Below are positions 30,021-39,177 of a stretch of 64,000 nt of DNA, piece by piece (the first letter of the stretch is position 1; every line of letters begins with the position of its first letter). The notes below the pieces were generated by a model, which was not told the origin of the DNA, did no database searches, and worked only from the letters and a program-made list of their open reading frames with translations. Both the position numbers and the translations under genes were made by a program. The stretch comes from Polyangium mundeleinium (lineage in GTDB: Bacteria > Myxococcota_A > Polyangia > Polyangiales > Polyangiaceae), in contig NZ_JAQNDO010000001.1 in NCBI RefSeq assembly GCF_028369105.1, positions 10,386,501 to 10,450,500 of the forward strand, read 5' to 3'.

Positions 30021-32393
30021 CTAGTCTTCCTCGCTCGCCGCCATCATTTCGTAGAGCTCCGCCTCCGAAGGCCGGCCCTCGGCCCGCGCCGTCACCGCGA
30101 GCCGCTCGAGCACTGCGCGCTTTCGCGGCCAGAGCTCGCGCCGGACCTCGTCGCCGCCCTCCTCGATACGCGCCGAGAGGAGCGCGAAGAGCTCGAGATC
30201 ACGGCCGAGCCGCGCGAGCGCATCGGCGAGACGAAGCGCGACCTCGTGATCGTGCGGGTTCGCGCGAAGCTTGTCGGTGAGCCGCTCGACGAGGATCTCG
30301 TCGCCCTCGTCGTCTTCCTCTTCCTCGTTCGTGGGCGCCTCGTCCATCGGACGAGCGGCCTCCACAGAGGACGCAGGAGGCGTGAAGGAAGGCGCGCGCT
30401 CGGAAGGTGTGATCTCTTCGACGGGGACAGGCGGAGGCGCGGCCTGGGGCGGAGGCGCAACGCGGCCGAGCTCGGTCGAGATGCGACGGAAGGCGGCGCC
30501 GATCTGGCGATCTCGCGGGCGCAGCCGGATCGCGACGCCGAGGTGGCGCTGCGCGGCTCGCAGATCCCCACGGGCGTTCTCTTCGATGTCCGCGGCCTCG
30601 ACGAGCATCGCGGCCACGGAGGCGGCACGATCGGGATCGTCCGGAGAAACCGCCTCCGCCGCTTCGCGCAGTCGAGCGAGCGCGAGCGAAGCGCCCGCGA
30701 GGTCCCCGAGCTCGGCGCGCCAACGACCTTCGAGCGCGCGCGCCTCGGCGGTCTGCACGAGCCCAGGCGGGATCGCACGAACACGCGCGATCGCGGCCGG
30801 GCGATCGGACGCGTGCTCGACGAGCGCCCGCGCGAGCTCGATCTCGACCGAAGGCAAGGTGCGTCCCGCGCGCGCAGCGAGCGAGGCCGCACGCGCGAGC
30901 AGATCCAGGGCGCGCCGTCCTTCGCCCGCGGCGCGGAGCGAGAGCGCGAGCCCGAGCGCAGCCTCGGGGCTGTCAGGCGCGTACCGGAGCGCCCGCTCGA
31001 ACAGCACGCGCGCCTCGGCCACGTATCCGCGCGACAGGAATGCGTCGGCGGCACGGCTCCAGATGCGATGGCGTGCCTCGGGCCCGCGGGCCGCGGCTTC
31101 GAGGTGCTCGGCGTCTGTTCGCGCGCCCTGCGCGTCTCCCACGTCGAGCCGGGCCTCGATCCGCGCCCAGCGCGCGTCCTCCAGCATGGGCGAGCGCACG
31201 ACGGCTTGATCCAGCGCATCGAGCCGCGTCGCGAGCTCCGACGAGACCCGCGCGACCTCGAGCCACACGAGCGCCGCGAGCGGCCCGAACGCCTCGGCGT
31301 GCGCGGCGCGCGCGTACGCCGCGACCGCTCCACCTTCGTCACCGATCGCCGCGAGCAACGCGCCGCCGAGCAGGCCCGCGTCGATCGCCGGGATCGCGTC
31401 GACCAGCGTCGAGAGCGCGGCCTCGGCCCGCTCTCCCTCGGCGACGTCGATCCACGCGATCCGCGAGGAGATCTCGGGGTGCCGCGGCGCGCGCTCCAGC
31501 GCGAGAAGATACCGCCGGCGCGCCTCTTCGAGGTCCCCCGAGGCCGCGATCGCATCCGCATCCGCCGTGAGCTCGGCTTGCTCGATCGCGCGGATCGCCG
31601 CTGCCGCGAGCGCTGGCGGCGACGCGGTGGCATCGGCGCGCAGGGACAAACTCCCCTCCTCTACGGCCGGCGCTTCCCACCGCACGCCGTGCACCGAAGG
31701 CGCGCGCGCGCCGGCCGCCGGCATCACGTGCCGGACGAGCGAGACCACGGCGTCGGGCAGGATCACCGCGCTGCCTGCGAGGCGCCCGAAGGGCCGACAA
31801 ACCGCGGCCAGCACGCGAAGTGCAAGCACGTGAGGCGGTGCGCCGAGGCCCACGCCGCGCGCGCGCTCCGGCACGAGACGCACGTCTCGCTCGTTCGGCG
31901 CGATCACCACATCGAATGCAAGCGCCGCGGGCCCGAGCCGCATCCCGACGCGCAGCCCCACCTCCGCCGCGACGATCCCGATCTCCGGCGTCCCTTCCCC
32001 GAGCACGCCGCGCGCGCGCGGCGCCACGAAGGCCGCGAGCTCCTCGGTCCTCGTCGACACGGCGAGCCGCCCGAGCACGCCACGACGATGCCGGAACCGC
32101 GTGACGCCGCCCGTGAGATCCACCGGAAAACGCACGCTCGGTAGCGCAATCGCAAGCTCGTCGACGACGAGCGGACCTACGGCGAACGGCGCGTCGAGCT
32201 CGATCGAGAGCGTCCCGCGCTGCACCGAGAGCAGCAGGATCGGCCGATCCGTCGGGCGAGGCTTCGCCTCCGCGCTGCTGCTCCCCGTCGTCGTGGGGAC
32301 GCGGAGCGGCTCAGCACGTCCGAAGGGGCGCACCCGCCCTCCCGGCCCGACACCAAAAGCCACGCGCCCTAGCCTACCAAAGAGGCGCGTCAC
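30021..32393 (-). CDS. TPR-repeat protein (790 aa)
   Basis: A 790-residue protein starting at GTG 32393. Residues 1-250 form a mostly beta domain ('LLLSVQRGTLSIELDAPFAV', 'VTRFRHRRGVLGRL') of unknown type. From about 285 on it is a long array of TPR-like helices ('DLEEARRRYLLALERAPRHP', 'YVAEARVLFERALRYAPDSP', 'DLRAAQRHLGVAIRLRPRDR'), then a Pro/Glu-rich linker and a last TPR pair. No signal peptide or membrane helix. It is probably a scaffold; the partner is unknown. The frame avoids rare codons and is strongly GC3-biased, so it is coding. Confidence 0.8.
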   Translation of the reverse strand: MTRLFGRLGRVAFGVGPGGRVRPFGRAEPLRVPTTTGSSSAEAKPRPTDRPILLLSVQRGTLSIELDAPFAVGPLVVDELAIALPSVRFPVDLTGGVTRFRHRRGVLGRLAVSTRTEELAAFVAPRARGVLGEGTPEIGIVAAEVGLRVGMRLGPAALAFDVVIAPNERDVRLVPERARGVGLGAPPHVLALRVLAAVCRPFGRLAGSAVILPDAVVSLVRHVMPAAGARAPSVHGVRWEAPAVEEGSLSLRADATASPPALAAAAIRAIEQAELTADADAIAASGDLEEARRRYLLALERAPRHPEISSRIAWIDVAEGERAEAALSTLVDAIPAIDAGLLGGALLAAIGDEGGAVAAYARAAHAEAFGPLAALVWLEVARVSSELATRLDALDQAVVRSPMLEDARWARIEARLDVGDAQGARTDAEHLEAAARGPEARHRIWSRAADAFLSRGYVAEARVLFERALRYAPDSPEAALGLALSLRAAGEGRRALDLLARAASLAARAGRTLPSVEIELARALVEHASDRPAAIARVRAIPPGLVQTAEARALEGRWRAELGDLAGASLALARLREAAEAVSPDDPDRAASVAAMLVEAADIEENARGDLRAAQRHLGVAIRLRPRDRQIGAAFRRISTELGRVAPPPQAAPPPVPVEEITPSERAPSFTPPASSVEAARPMDEAPTNEEEEDDEGDEILVERLTDKLRANPHDHEVALRLADALARLGRDLELFALLSARIEEGGDEVRRELWPRKRAVLERLAVTARAEGRPSEAELYEMMAASEED

Positions 32394-32441
32394 ACCGCGA
32401 ATTTCCCGAGCGAAGAGCGGCGACGACCTTCGAAACGCAAA

Positions 32442-32471
32442 CGGCCCCCGGGCTCGTTCGCCCGAGGGCCG
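32442..32471 (-). terminator. Intrinsic terminator after mlaC
   Basis: Read on the minus strand, CGGCCCTCGGGC and GCCCGGGGGCCG form a 12-bp stem with one mismatch around GAACGA, followed by TTTGCGTTT. It lies about 25 bases after the mlaC stop. Confidence 0.75.
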
Positions 32472-32495
32472 CTGTTCATGGGGGCGGAAGGCGCT

Positions 32496-33092
32496 TCAGA
32501 CGTCGCCCTTCGCGAGCTTGTCCTTCATCTTCTTGATGAGCGCCGGGAAGCCGTCTTTCTTGACGATCTTGGTGAACTGGGAGCGGTAGCTCGACACCAG
32601 GCTCACGTCGTCCGTGATGATGTCCTTCACCCGCCACGCGCCGTTTTTCTCGGCCATCACGTAGGCGATCTCGACCGGCTCGCTCCGCGCGTCCTTCTTC
32701 GACACGGCGCGCGTCTTCACCACGATCGCGTCGCCCTTCTTCTCCTCGGCCGTGTACTCGATGTTGAAATCGAGCGTCTTCTTGAGGTTTCGCTCGTACG
32801 ACTTGCGGACGAGCTGCTTCAAGAGATCGCTGAACTGGGCCTTTTCAGCGTCGGTCCGGGCCGCCCACTCCGATCCGAGCGAGGCCTCCGCGAGCGCCTG
32901 GTAATCGAGCAGCTCGTCGAACATCGCGCTGACCTTCGCGTCGTTCGAGGGCTTCTTGAGGAGATCGAACAAGGCCGACTGCTTGGCCTTCACCACGTCC
33001 GTCGCCGCTCCGGCATGCGCGAGGCCCGCGGCGCCCACGAGCGACACGGCGAACGACAAGACCAACGCGCTGACAAAGTTCGTTCGTTTCAC
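32496..33092 (-). CDS. MlaC/Ttg2D-family periplasmic phospholipid carrier
   Basis: A 198-residue protein with a signal peptide (ending GLAHAG) and the MlaC/Tol-toluene fold: 'MFDELLDYQALAEASLGSEW', 'FSDLLKQLVRKSYERNL', 'VEIAYVMAEKNGAWRVKDII', 'SYRSQFTKIVKKDGFPALI'. GTG 33092 is preceded by GGAGGAG at eight bases and is preferred over the ORF start at 33161. MlaC shuttles phospholipids between outer and inner membrane, working with MlaFEDB; those genes are not in the window, so this may be a stand-alone copy. Confidence 0.85.
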   Translation of the reverse strand: MKRTNFVSALVLSFAVSLVGAAGLAHAGAATDVVKAKQSALFDLLKKPSNDAKVSAMFDELLDYQALAEASLGSEWAARTDAEKAQFSDLLKQLVRKSYERNLKKTLDFNIEYTAEEKKGDAIVVKTRAVSKKDARSEPVEIAYVMAEKNGAWRVKDIITDDVSLVSSYRSQFTKIVKKDGFPALIKKMKDKLAKGDV

Positions 33093-33290
33093 GTTCCAGC
33101 TCCTCCTGCCTCCGCCGCCATTCGCCGCCTGGGCGTCGCGGAACCAAAGGCAGACGTCCATGTCCCCCGTTTATTCACCTTCCGTGCCACGCGCCGGATC
33201 TAGCCGATTCCAACGCCCAATGTCAGGTCCTGTGAACGGGCGGCCACGACACGCGTGGCGCCTTTGTCGCTCGCAAGGCACCATCGGGCC

Positions 33291-33542
33291 ATGAAACGCC
33301 GTCCGATCCTCCTCGCAGCGGGGCTCGCCGGCGCGATCGGCTTCTTCAGCCTCGGCTGGCTCGCGTCGCGCGGGTGTTCGCCCTCGGACGCGCCGCCCGC
33401 GCCCCGCGCTCAGGGAGCCTCCGAAACGCCCGACGCCGGCCCGCACGAGCCGATCCTGCTCCTCGACGCGTCCTCGATCGTGCTGCTCCCGGACGCCTCG
33501 CTCCGGATCGATCCGCCGGTCGCGCCCTTCGAGGAGCCCTGA
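33291..33542 (+). CDS. Small membrane-anchored protein (83 aa)
   Basis: An 83-residue protein: a hydrophobic N-terminal segment with 'LLAAGLAGAIGFFSLGWLAS' and Cys at about 25, then a Pro/Ala/Asp-rich extracytoplasmic part ending 'PVAPFEEP'. ATG 33291 is preferred over an in-frame 33255 because it directly starts the signal. It may be anchored or lipid-modified. It is divergent from mlaC and convergent with the histidine kinase, four bases apart. Function unknown. Confidence 0.65.
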   Translation: MKRRPILLAAGLAGAIGFFSLGWLASRGCSPSDAPPAPRAQGASETPDAGPHEPILLLDASSIVLLPDASLRIDPPVAPFEEP

Positions 33543-33546
33543 TCCC

Positions 33547-34854
33547 TCAGCTCGGCGTGAGCGCGAGCTCCTTCGAATGCGGGATTCGCACGCGGAACGT
33601 CGTGCCCTTCCCGGGCTCGCTCTCGACCTCGATCACGAACCCGTGATCGTCGAGGATCCGCTTCACCACTGCGAGGCCGATGCCCATGCCCTGCGATCGC
33701 GTCGTGAAAAACGCGTCGAAGAGCCGCTCGCGCGCCTCCGGCGGGATCCCCACGCCCCGATCCTCCACCGCGAGCACCACCGCGCCGCCCGCGTCCGCCT
33801 CGACGCGCACGATCACCTCCGCGCCCGCGGAGCTCGCCTGGATCGCGTTGCGCAGGAGGTTCCACACGACCTGCCGCATCTGCGCCGTGTCGGCCTCGAT
33901 CTCGAGCGAATCCGGCCCCACGTAGCGCAAGGGGACGTCGCGGCCGCGGCCCGATTTCCCGGCCAGCACCACCACGTCGCGCGCGGTCCCGGCAAAATCC
34001 ATCGGCGCCTTCGAGGGCGCGCGTGGGCGCGAGACGTCGAGCATGTCGGTCACGAGCTCGTTCAGGCGCGTCGTCTCCCGCTCGATGATCGCGCAGAGCG
34101 CGTCATCCTCGGCGCCGAGGGATCCACCCGTCCGCAAGAGCTCGATGGAGGCCACGATCGATCCGAGCGGGTTTCGGATCTCATGCGCGAGCCCCGCCGC
34201 GAGCCGGCCGAGCGCCGCGAGCCGCTCCGCTTGCTCGGCGCGCGCCGTCGCCACGACGAGCCGGCCGCCCGTGACGCGGAGCCGTTCGGCCAGATAACTG
34301 CCGAGCAGCGCCACCACGCTCATCGCCAGCAGGTTCAGCACGAGCGGGAACGCGGCCTCCGACCAACGCGTCGCATACGCTTCGAGCGGCTGATCCGGCG
34401 GCGGAAGCAGGTAGCCCTGCACGAGCAGCGTGCAGAGCAACGCGTACGACGAGGCCCCTGCGATCAGGCCGATGAGCGCGCCGCGCAGGCCGAGCAGGAT
34501 CGCGCCGCAGAGGCACGTGAAACCGTAAAGCGAGGTCGCGCCGCTCGCTGCGCCACCGGAGACGTAGACGATCATCGACCACGCGATCTGATCGATGAAC
34601 ATCTGCCCGTACGCGAGCAGCGGCAGGCCCTTGCCGATGCGGAGCACCGCGGCGTAGACGCCCGTGAGCGCGAACGCGACCGCGAACGTGAGCATCGCGA
34701 TCCGGCTCGAATCCGCGCGCGTCCCGATGCCGCCGAGGTAGATCGTCGTCATGACGATCAGCACGATCGTGAGGACGATCAGGCGCAGCCCCGTGAGCCA
34801 CGCGAAGCGGACCGCGAACGAGCTCTCGGCGCCGTCGCGGAGGCCGAGCTTCAT
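33547..34854 (-). CDS. pilS: PilS-like sensor histidine kinase
   Basis: A 435-residue protein. Residues 1-185 contain about six membrane helices. A HisKA dimerisation helix carries 'LAHEIRNPLGSI' with phospho-accepting His224. The HATPase domain follows: N box 'VVWNLLRNAIQAS', G1 'VEDRGVGIPPE', F box and G2 'GMGIGLAVVKRIL'. The six-helix membrane part and HEIRNP motif are typical of PilS, and the start overlaps the pilC stop as TGATG, the order pilC-pilS known from Myxococcus. PilS phosphorylates PilR to control pilin transcription; no pilR or pilA lies here. Confidence 0.82.
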   Translation of the reverse strand: MKLGLRDGAESSFAVRFAWLTGLRLIVLTIVLIVMTTIYLGGIGTRADSSRIAMLTFAVAFALTGVYAAVLRIGKGLPLLAYGQMFIDQIAWSMIVYVSGGAASGATSLYGFTCLCGAILLGLRGALIGLIAGASSYALLCTLLVQGYLLPPPDQPLEAYATRWSEAAFPLVLNLLAMSVVALLGSYLAERLRVTGGRLVVATARAEQAERLAALGRLAAGLAHEIRNPLGSIVASIELLRTGGSLGAEDDALCAIIERETTRLNELVTDMLDVSRPRAPSKAPMDFAGTARDVVVLAGKSGRGRDVPLRYVGPDSLEIEADTAQMRQVVWNLLRNAIQASSAGAEVIVRVEADAGGAVVLAVEDRGVGIPPEARERLFDAFFTTRSQGMGIGLAVVKRILDDHGFVIEVESEPGKGTTFRVRIPHSKELALTPS

Positions 34855-36074
34855 CACTCGCCCTTGATGTTGCCTGCCAGGCTGAAGATCGGGAGGTACA
34901 TCGAAATGAGCACCACCCCGACGACCGCGCCGACGACGACCATGAGCAGAGGTTCGAGCAGCGAGGTCAACGCTGAGACCGCGACGTCGACCTCCTCCTC
35001 GTAGAAGTCGGCGATCTTGTTCAGCATCGTGTCGAGCGCGCCGGTCTGCTCGCCGACGGCCACCATCTGCACGACCATGCCGGGGAAAACTTTGATCTCC
35101 TCCAGCGGCTCGGCCATGTTCTTGCCCTCGGAGATCTTGGCCCGCGCGTAGACGAGGCCCTCCTCGACGATCACGTTGCCCGCGGTCTTCGCCACGATGT
35201 CGAGCGCGTCGAGGATCGGCACGCCCGAGCCGAGCAAGGTGCCGAGCGTCCGTGTGAACCGCGCGACCGCGATCTTCTGCATCACCGGCCCGAAGATCGG
35301 CAGCTTCAGCAGGAGCCTGTGCGCCATGCGTTTGCCCTTCGGGTTGTTGTAAAACCGGATCGCCCCGAACACGAGGCCGATGCTGCCTACGATCGTGAAG
35401 GGCAAGGCGCTGACGAACGCCCGCGACGTCGCGATGACCGCCTTCGTCAGGCCCGGCAGCGCGTCCTTCGCGCCGAACTCGGCGAACATGCCTTCGAAGG
35501 CCGGGATCACGAAGGTCATCAGCACGATGATGACCACGATCATGATGATGATGACCGCCGTCGGATACGCCATCGCGCCGCGCACCTGGCGCGCGAGCTT
35601 GACGCGCTTCTCGATGTAGCCCGCGAGGCGGTTCATGATCGTGTCGAGGATGCCGCCGACCTCGCCAGCCTGGACGAGGTTCACGAAGAGCTCGTCGAAG
35701 ATCTTCGGGTGCCGCCGCAACGAATCGCTGAACGTCGCGCCCTGCTCGACGCTGTTCTTGATGTCGCGCAGCGCGACCTGGAAGCGCGGGTTCGGCTCCT
35801 GGTTCGAGAGGATGTCGAGGCACTGCACGAGCGGGAGGCCCGCGTCGATCATCGTCGCGAACTGGCGCGTGAACTTGACGAGGTCCTGCGAGCTGACGCC
35901 CGAGCCGATCGTGACGTTCTTGAGATCGAGGCCCTTGCGCTTCTGCGTGATCTTCGTCGGGTTGAGCTGCAAGCCACGCAGGCGGGTCTGCACGGCGGCC
36001 TCGTTCTCCGCATCCATCACGCCCTTGCGGACCTCTCCGGTCCTGGCACGGGCCTCCCATGCAAACTCGGCCAT
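34854..36074 (-). CDS. pilC: Type IV pilus inner-membrane platform protein PilC
   Basis: A 406-residue protein with two T2SSF domains and three membrane helices: 'MAEFAWEARARTGEVRKGVM', 'FTRQFATMIDAGLPLVQCL', 'GGILDTIMNRLAGYIEKRVK', 'VIIIMIVVIIVLMTFVIPAF', second domain 'ARFTRTLGTLLGSGVPILDA', 'VGEQTGALDTMLNKIADFYE' and the C-terminal membrane helix. ATG 36074 gives the canonical MAEF start; the longer frame adds 19 unlikely residues. PilC is the platform on which the PilB and PilT motors act. Neither motor gene is beside it. Confidence 0.92.
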   Translation of the reverse strand: MAEFAWEARARTGEVRKGVMDAENEAAVQTRLRGLQLNPTKITQKRKGLDLKNVTIGSGVSSQDLVKFTRQFATMIDAGLPLVQCLDILSNQEPNPRFQVALRDIKNSVEQGATFSDSLRRHPKIFDELFVNLVQAGEVGGILDTIMNRLAGYIEKRVKLARQVRGAMAYPTAVIIIMIVVIIVLMTFVIPAFEGMFAEFGAKDALPGLTKAVIATSRAFVSALPFTIVGSIGLVFGAIRFYNNPKGKRMAHRLLLKLPIFGPVMQKIAVARFTRTLGTLLGSGVPILDALDIVAKTAGNVIVEEGLVYARAKISEGKNMAEPLEEIKVFPGMVVQMVAVGEQTGALDTMLNKIADFYEEEVDVAVSALTSLLEPLLMVVVGAVVGVVLISMYLPIFSLAGNIKGE

Positions 36075-36202
36075 GGTTTCTTGCTCGACTCCCGGCCTAC
36101 CAGGATAAGGGGCGAGCGCGCTCGGGGTCAAAGACGCGGCACGTTTGATCGAATCGCGAGATCGTTGACACCCCCTCCCCCTCGGGCTCGATCCTCACCG
36201 CC

Positions 36203-37345
36203 GTGAAAAACGCCGCCCCCGCCATCGACCTCACGGCCGCCGCGCGCGTCGTCGTGGACGATCACCACGCCGCGCCGTGCGCCGTGGTCGCCGCCGCCAT
36301 GCGAACGCGCGCAGGCTGGATCCACGGCGCAGGCGCGGCAGGCGTGCTCTCGTTCGAAGAAGGCGCGCCACGCGCGGACCTCGATACGCCCTTCGATTTG
36401 GCCTCTGTCACGAAGCCGGTCACCGCGCTCGTGATGGCGCGGCTCGCTCGCCATGGGTCGCTCGCCCGCTCGGAGCCGCTCGCCGATCTCGTGCCGACGC
36501 TCGCGAATACACGCTCCGCGCGCGTCCCGCTTGATCTCCTCGCGGCCCATCGCGCGGGCCTCGACGCGCACGGCTCGCTTTACGCGCCGCTCGTGCGAGG
36601 CGAAGCCGTCGACGTCGAGGCCGCGCTCGTCATGGCCGCCGACGCGCGGCGCGACGACTGCACGGGAGATCCGCCGCCGGAAGGATTTCCGCCGGTGTAC
36701 AGTGACCTCGGATACGTCCTTCTCGGCGCGGCGCTCGCGCGGCGGAGCGGGCTCGATCTCGACGCGCTCGTGACGCGTGAGGTCACGGGGCCGCTGGGTC
36801 TCGACATCGGGTCGGCGCGCAACTTCCGCGCAAAACATGCTTCGTTTGATGCGCTTGTCGCGCCGACCGAGATCGTCCCGTTCCGCGACGGCCTCGTGCG
36901 AGGCGTCGTCCACGACGAGAACGCCTGGGCGCTCGTGGGTCATGCGTCCGCGGGGCACGCGGGCCTCTTCGGGGACGCGCGCTCGGTCGCGCGGCTCGGC
37001 ATCGCCGTGCTCGAAGCCCTCGCCGGCGAACGCCGCGATTTCCTCGCCCCGGCCGACCTCGCGCCGCTCGTCCGACCTCGCCCGGGTGGCTCGCTGCTCG
37101 CGGGCTTCGATCAGCGCAGCGGCGACGAGCCGAGCTCCGGCGCGCGCCTCGGGCCGCGGACCTTCGGCCACCTCGGCTTCACGGGCACGAGCCTCTGGAT
37201 CGATCCGGACGCCGGTTTCGTCGGCGTTCTGCTCACGAACCGGGTCCATCCGACGCGCACCGCGCTCGCGATCCGGCAGGCCCGACCGGCCGCCTACGAC
37301 GCCATGTTCGACGCGATGGTGGAGGCGCAACGAGCCGCGGGATAA
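36203..37345 (+). CDS. Serine hydrolase, beta-lactamase (class C)-like
   Basis: A 380-residue protein of the serine beta-lactamase/DD-peptidase superfamily. SxxK is SVTK at 68-71 ('FDLASVTKPVTALVMARLAR'), YxN-like is 'YSDLGYVLLGAALARRSG', and 'HLGFTGTSLWIDPD' takes the place of the K/HTG triad. No obvious signal peptide, so it may be cytosolic or use an uncommon start. Such EstB/EstA-type proteins are esterases or peptidases and seldom confer antibiotic resistance. A CDS for a UbiB-like kinase starts 10 bases downstream, so the two may be co-transcribed. Confidence 0.88.
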   Translation: MKNAAPAIDLTAAARVVVDDHHAAPCAVVAAAMRTRAGWIHGAGAAGVLSFEEGAPRADLDTPFDLASVTKPVTALVMARLARHGSLARSEPLADLVPTLANTRSARVPLDLLAAHRAGLDAHGSLYAPLVRGEAVDVEAALVMAADARRDDCTGDPPPEGFPPVYSDLGYVLLGAALARRSGLDLDALVTREVTGPLGLDIGSARNFRAKHASFDALVAPTEIVPFRDGLVRGVVHDENAWALVGHASAGHAGLFGDARSVARLGIAVLEALAGERRDFLAPADLAPLVRPRPGGSLLAGFDQRSGDEPSSGARLGPRTFGHLGFTGTSLWIDPDAGFVGVLLTNRVHPTRTALAIRQARPAAYDAMFDAMVEAQRAAG

Positions 37346-37354
37346 GCTCGCCCC

Positions 37355-39121
37355 GTGTCGCAAGGCGCCCCATCCCTCCAGGAACAGCCGCGCGCGAGTC
37401 TCATCGCGCCCGCGGCGAAGGCGCCTTCGAAGCCGGCCAAGCGAGGCGCGGGGCCGCGCGGCATCCGGCCGAAGGGACGGCAGAGCTACCGCTTCATCCG
37501 CGCCTACACGACGACGTTCGTCGTCCTCGGCAGCTACCTCTGGTTCTTCTTCCTCGGACGCTGGTTCGGGCAGACGTGGCTCGACGCGCGCATGGCCGAC
37601 GTGCACGGGCGCAACGCGCGCCGCGTGCTCTCCACGATCGTCGAGCTCCAGGGCCTGTTCATCAAGGTCGGGCAGCTCCTCAGCATCATGGCGAACTTCC
37701 TGCCCGCGCAGTTCCGCTCGGGCCTGGAGGCGCTGCAGGATCAGGTCCCGCCGCGGCCCTACCGCGAGATCGCCGAGCGCATCGAGCGCGAGCTCGGCAA
37801 GCCCGTCGGCACGCTCTTCGATCGCTTCTGCGAGGAGCCCATCGCGAGCGCATCGCTCGGCCAGGTGCACGAGGCGTGGCTCAAGAACGGCGCGCACGTC
37901 GCGGTCAAGGTCCAGCACCGCGACATCGACGAGATCGTGCGGCTCGATCTCACGACGATCCGCCGCATCATGCAGATCGTCAGCATCTTCGTTCCCGTGC
38001 AGGGCCTGGACGCCTACTACCACCAGGTCCGCTCGATGATCCTGGAGGAGCTCGATTTCCAGAGCGAGGCGCGGAACATCACGCGCATCGCCGACAACTT
38101 CCTCCGTGATCCCACGGTGCGCTTCCCGCGCCCGGTCGACGGCTATTGCACGAGCCGCGTGATGACCACGGACTTCGCGCCTGGCGTGAAGATCGGCGAC
38201 ATCGCCGCGCTCGACGCGCGCGGGGTCGATCGCAAGGCGCTCGCCCGCAAGGTCGTCCAGGTCTTCTGCCAGCAGATCTTCATCGACGGCATCTATCACG
38301 CCGATCCGCACCCCGGGAACATGCTGGTCGGCGACGACGGCGCGCTCATCCTGCTCGATTTTGGCGCCGTCGCGGAGCTCTCGCCGCAGATGCGCGAGGG
38401 CATCCCCGAGTTCCTGGAGGGCGTGATCCGCCGCGACACCGATCAGCTCATCAAGGCCATGCGCAAGATGGGCTTCCTCTCGCGCACGGACTCACCCGAC
38501 GTGAGCGAGAAGGTCATCGAGTTCTTCCACCAGCGCTTCCAGGACGAGGTGAAGATCGACACCTTCAACCTCAAGGACATCAAGCTCGATCCGCAGAAGG
38601 GCATCGAGAGCCTCGTCGATCTGCGCAAGATGAACATCGGCCTGAAGGAGCTCTCGGGCGCCTTCCACATCCCGCGCGACTGGGTCCTGCTCGAACGAAC
38701 GATCCTCCTGCTCACGGGGCTCTGCACGCAGCTCGATCCCGAGCTCTCGCCGATGGAGGTCATCCGGCCCTACCTGCAGGACTTCGTGCTCGGCAACCGC
38801 GACTGGGCGCAGATCGCGGTCGACGCGGCGAAGGACATGGCCCTCAAGGCCATCACGATCCCCGAGGATCTCCGCAAGTACCTGAACCGCGCGAACCGCG
38901 GCGAGTTCGAGCTCCGCGTGAAGGGCCTGCCGAGCGCGGCCCGTCTCGTCTACGCCGGGATCCGCCAGCTCATCTACGCGGCGATCGGCATCGCCTCGGG
39001 CTTCGCCGCACTGCAGCTCCACCTCGCCGGCCAGGCGCACCTCGCCCGGTATTGCCTCTACGGCGCCGCGGCCGCGGGCGTGCTCCTCCTCGGGAGCCTC
39101 CTGCTCACGCGGACGAAGTAG
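37355..39121 (+). CDS. ABC1/UbiB-family atypical kinase
   Basis: A 588-residue membrane protein. UbiB signatures appear in order: KxGQ ('LFIKVGQLLSIMANFLP'), the Ala-rich nucleotide loop 'ASASLGQVHEAWLKNG' with 'VAVKVQH', 'DGIYHADPHPGNMLV' and 'LLDFGAVAEL'. Two C-terminal membrane helices follow ('LIYAAIGIASGFAALQL', 'YGAAAAGVLLLGSLLL'). Relatives support ubiquinone/menaquinone biosynthesis and have ATPase rather than protein-kinase activity. It probably acts at the inner membrane. Starts at GTG 37355. Confidence 0.92.
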   Translation: MSQGAPSLQEQPRASLIAPAAKAPSKPAKRGAGPRGIRPKGRQSYRFIRAYTTTFVVLGSYLWFFFLGRWFGQTWLDARMADVHGRNARRVLSTIVELQGLFIKVGQLLSIMANFLPAQFRSGLEALQDQVPPRPYREIAERIERELGKPVGTLFDRFCEEPIASASLGQVHEAWLKNGAHVAVKVQHRDIDEIVRLDLTTIRRIMQIVSIFVPVQGLDAYYHQVRSMILEELDFQSEARNITRIADNFLRDPTVRFPRPVDGYCTSRVMTTDFAPGVKIGDIAALDARGVDRKALARKVVQVFCQQIFIDGIYHADPHPGNMLVGDDGALILLDFGAVAELSPQMREGIPEFLEGVIRRDTDQLIKAMRKMGFLSRTDSPDVSEKVIEFFHQRFQDEVKIDTFNLKDIKLDPQKGIESLVDLRKMNIGLKELSGAFHIPRDWVLLERTILLLTGLCTQLDPELSPMEVIRPYLQDFVLGNRDWAQIAVDAAKDMALKAITIPEDLRKYLNRANRGEFELRVKGLPSAARLVYAGIRQLIYAAIGIASGFAALQLHLAGQAHLARYCLYGAAAAGVLLLGSLLLTRTK

Positions 39122-39139
39122 CGACGTCGCGCTTTCCCC

Positions 39140-39170
39140 CGTTGACGGTGGCCCGGGACGAACGTCAACG
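39140..39170. promoter_or_regulatory. Inverted repeat upstream of the coiled-coil gene
   Basis: CGTTGACG and CGTCAACG form a perfect 8-bp inverted repeat with a 15-base spacer, between the UbiB stop and ATG 39178. It could be an operator; no regulator is identified. Confidence 0.35.
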
Positions 39171-39177
39171 TTCGCCC

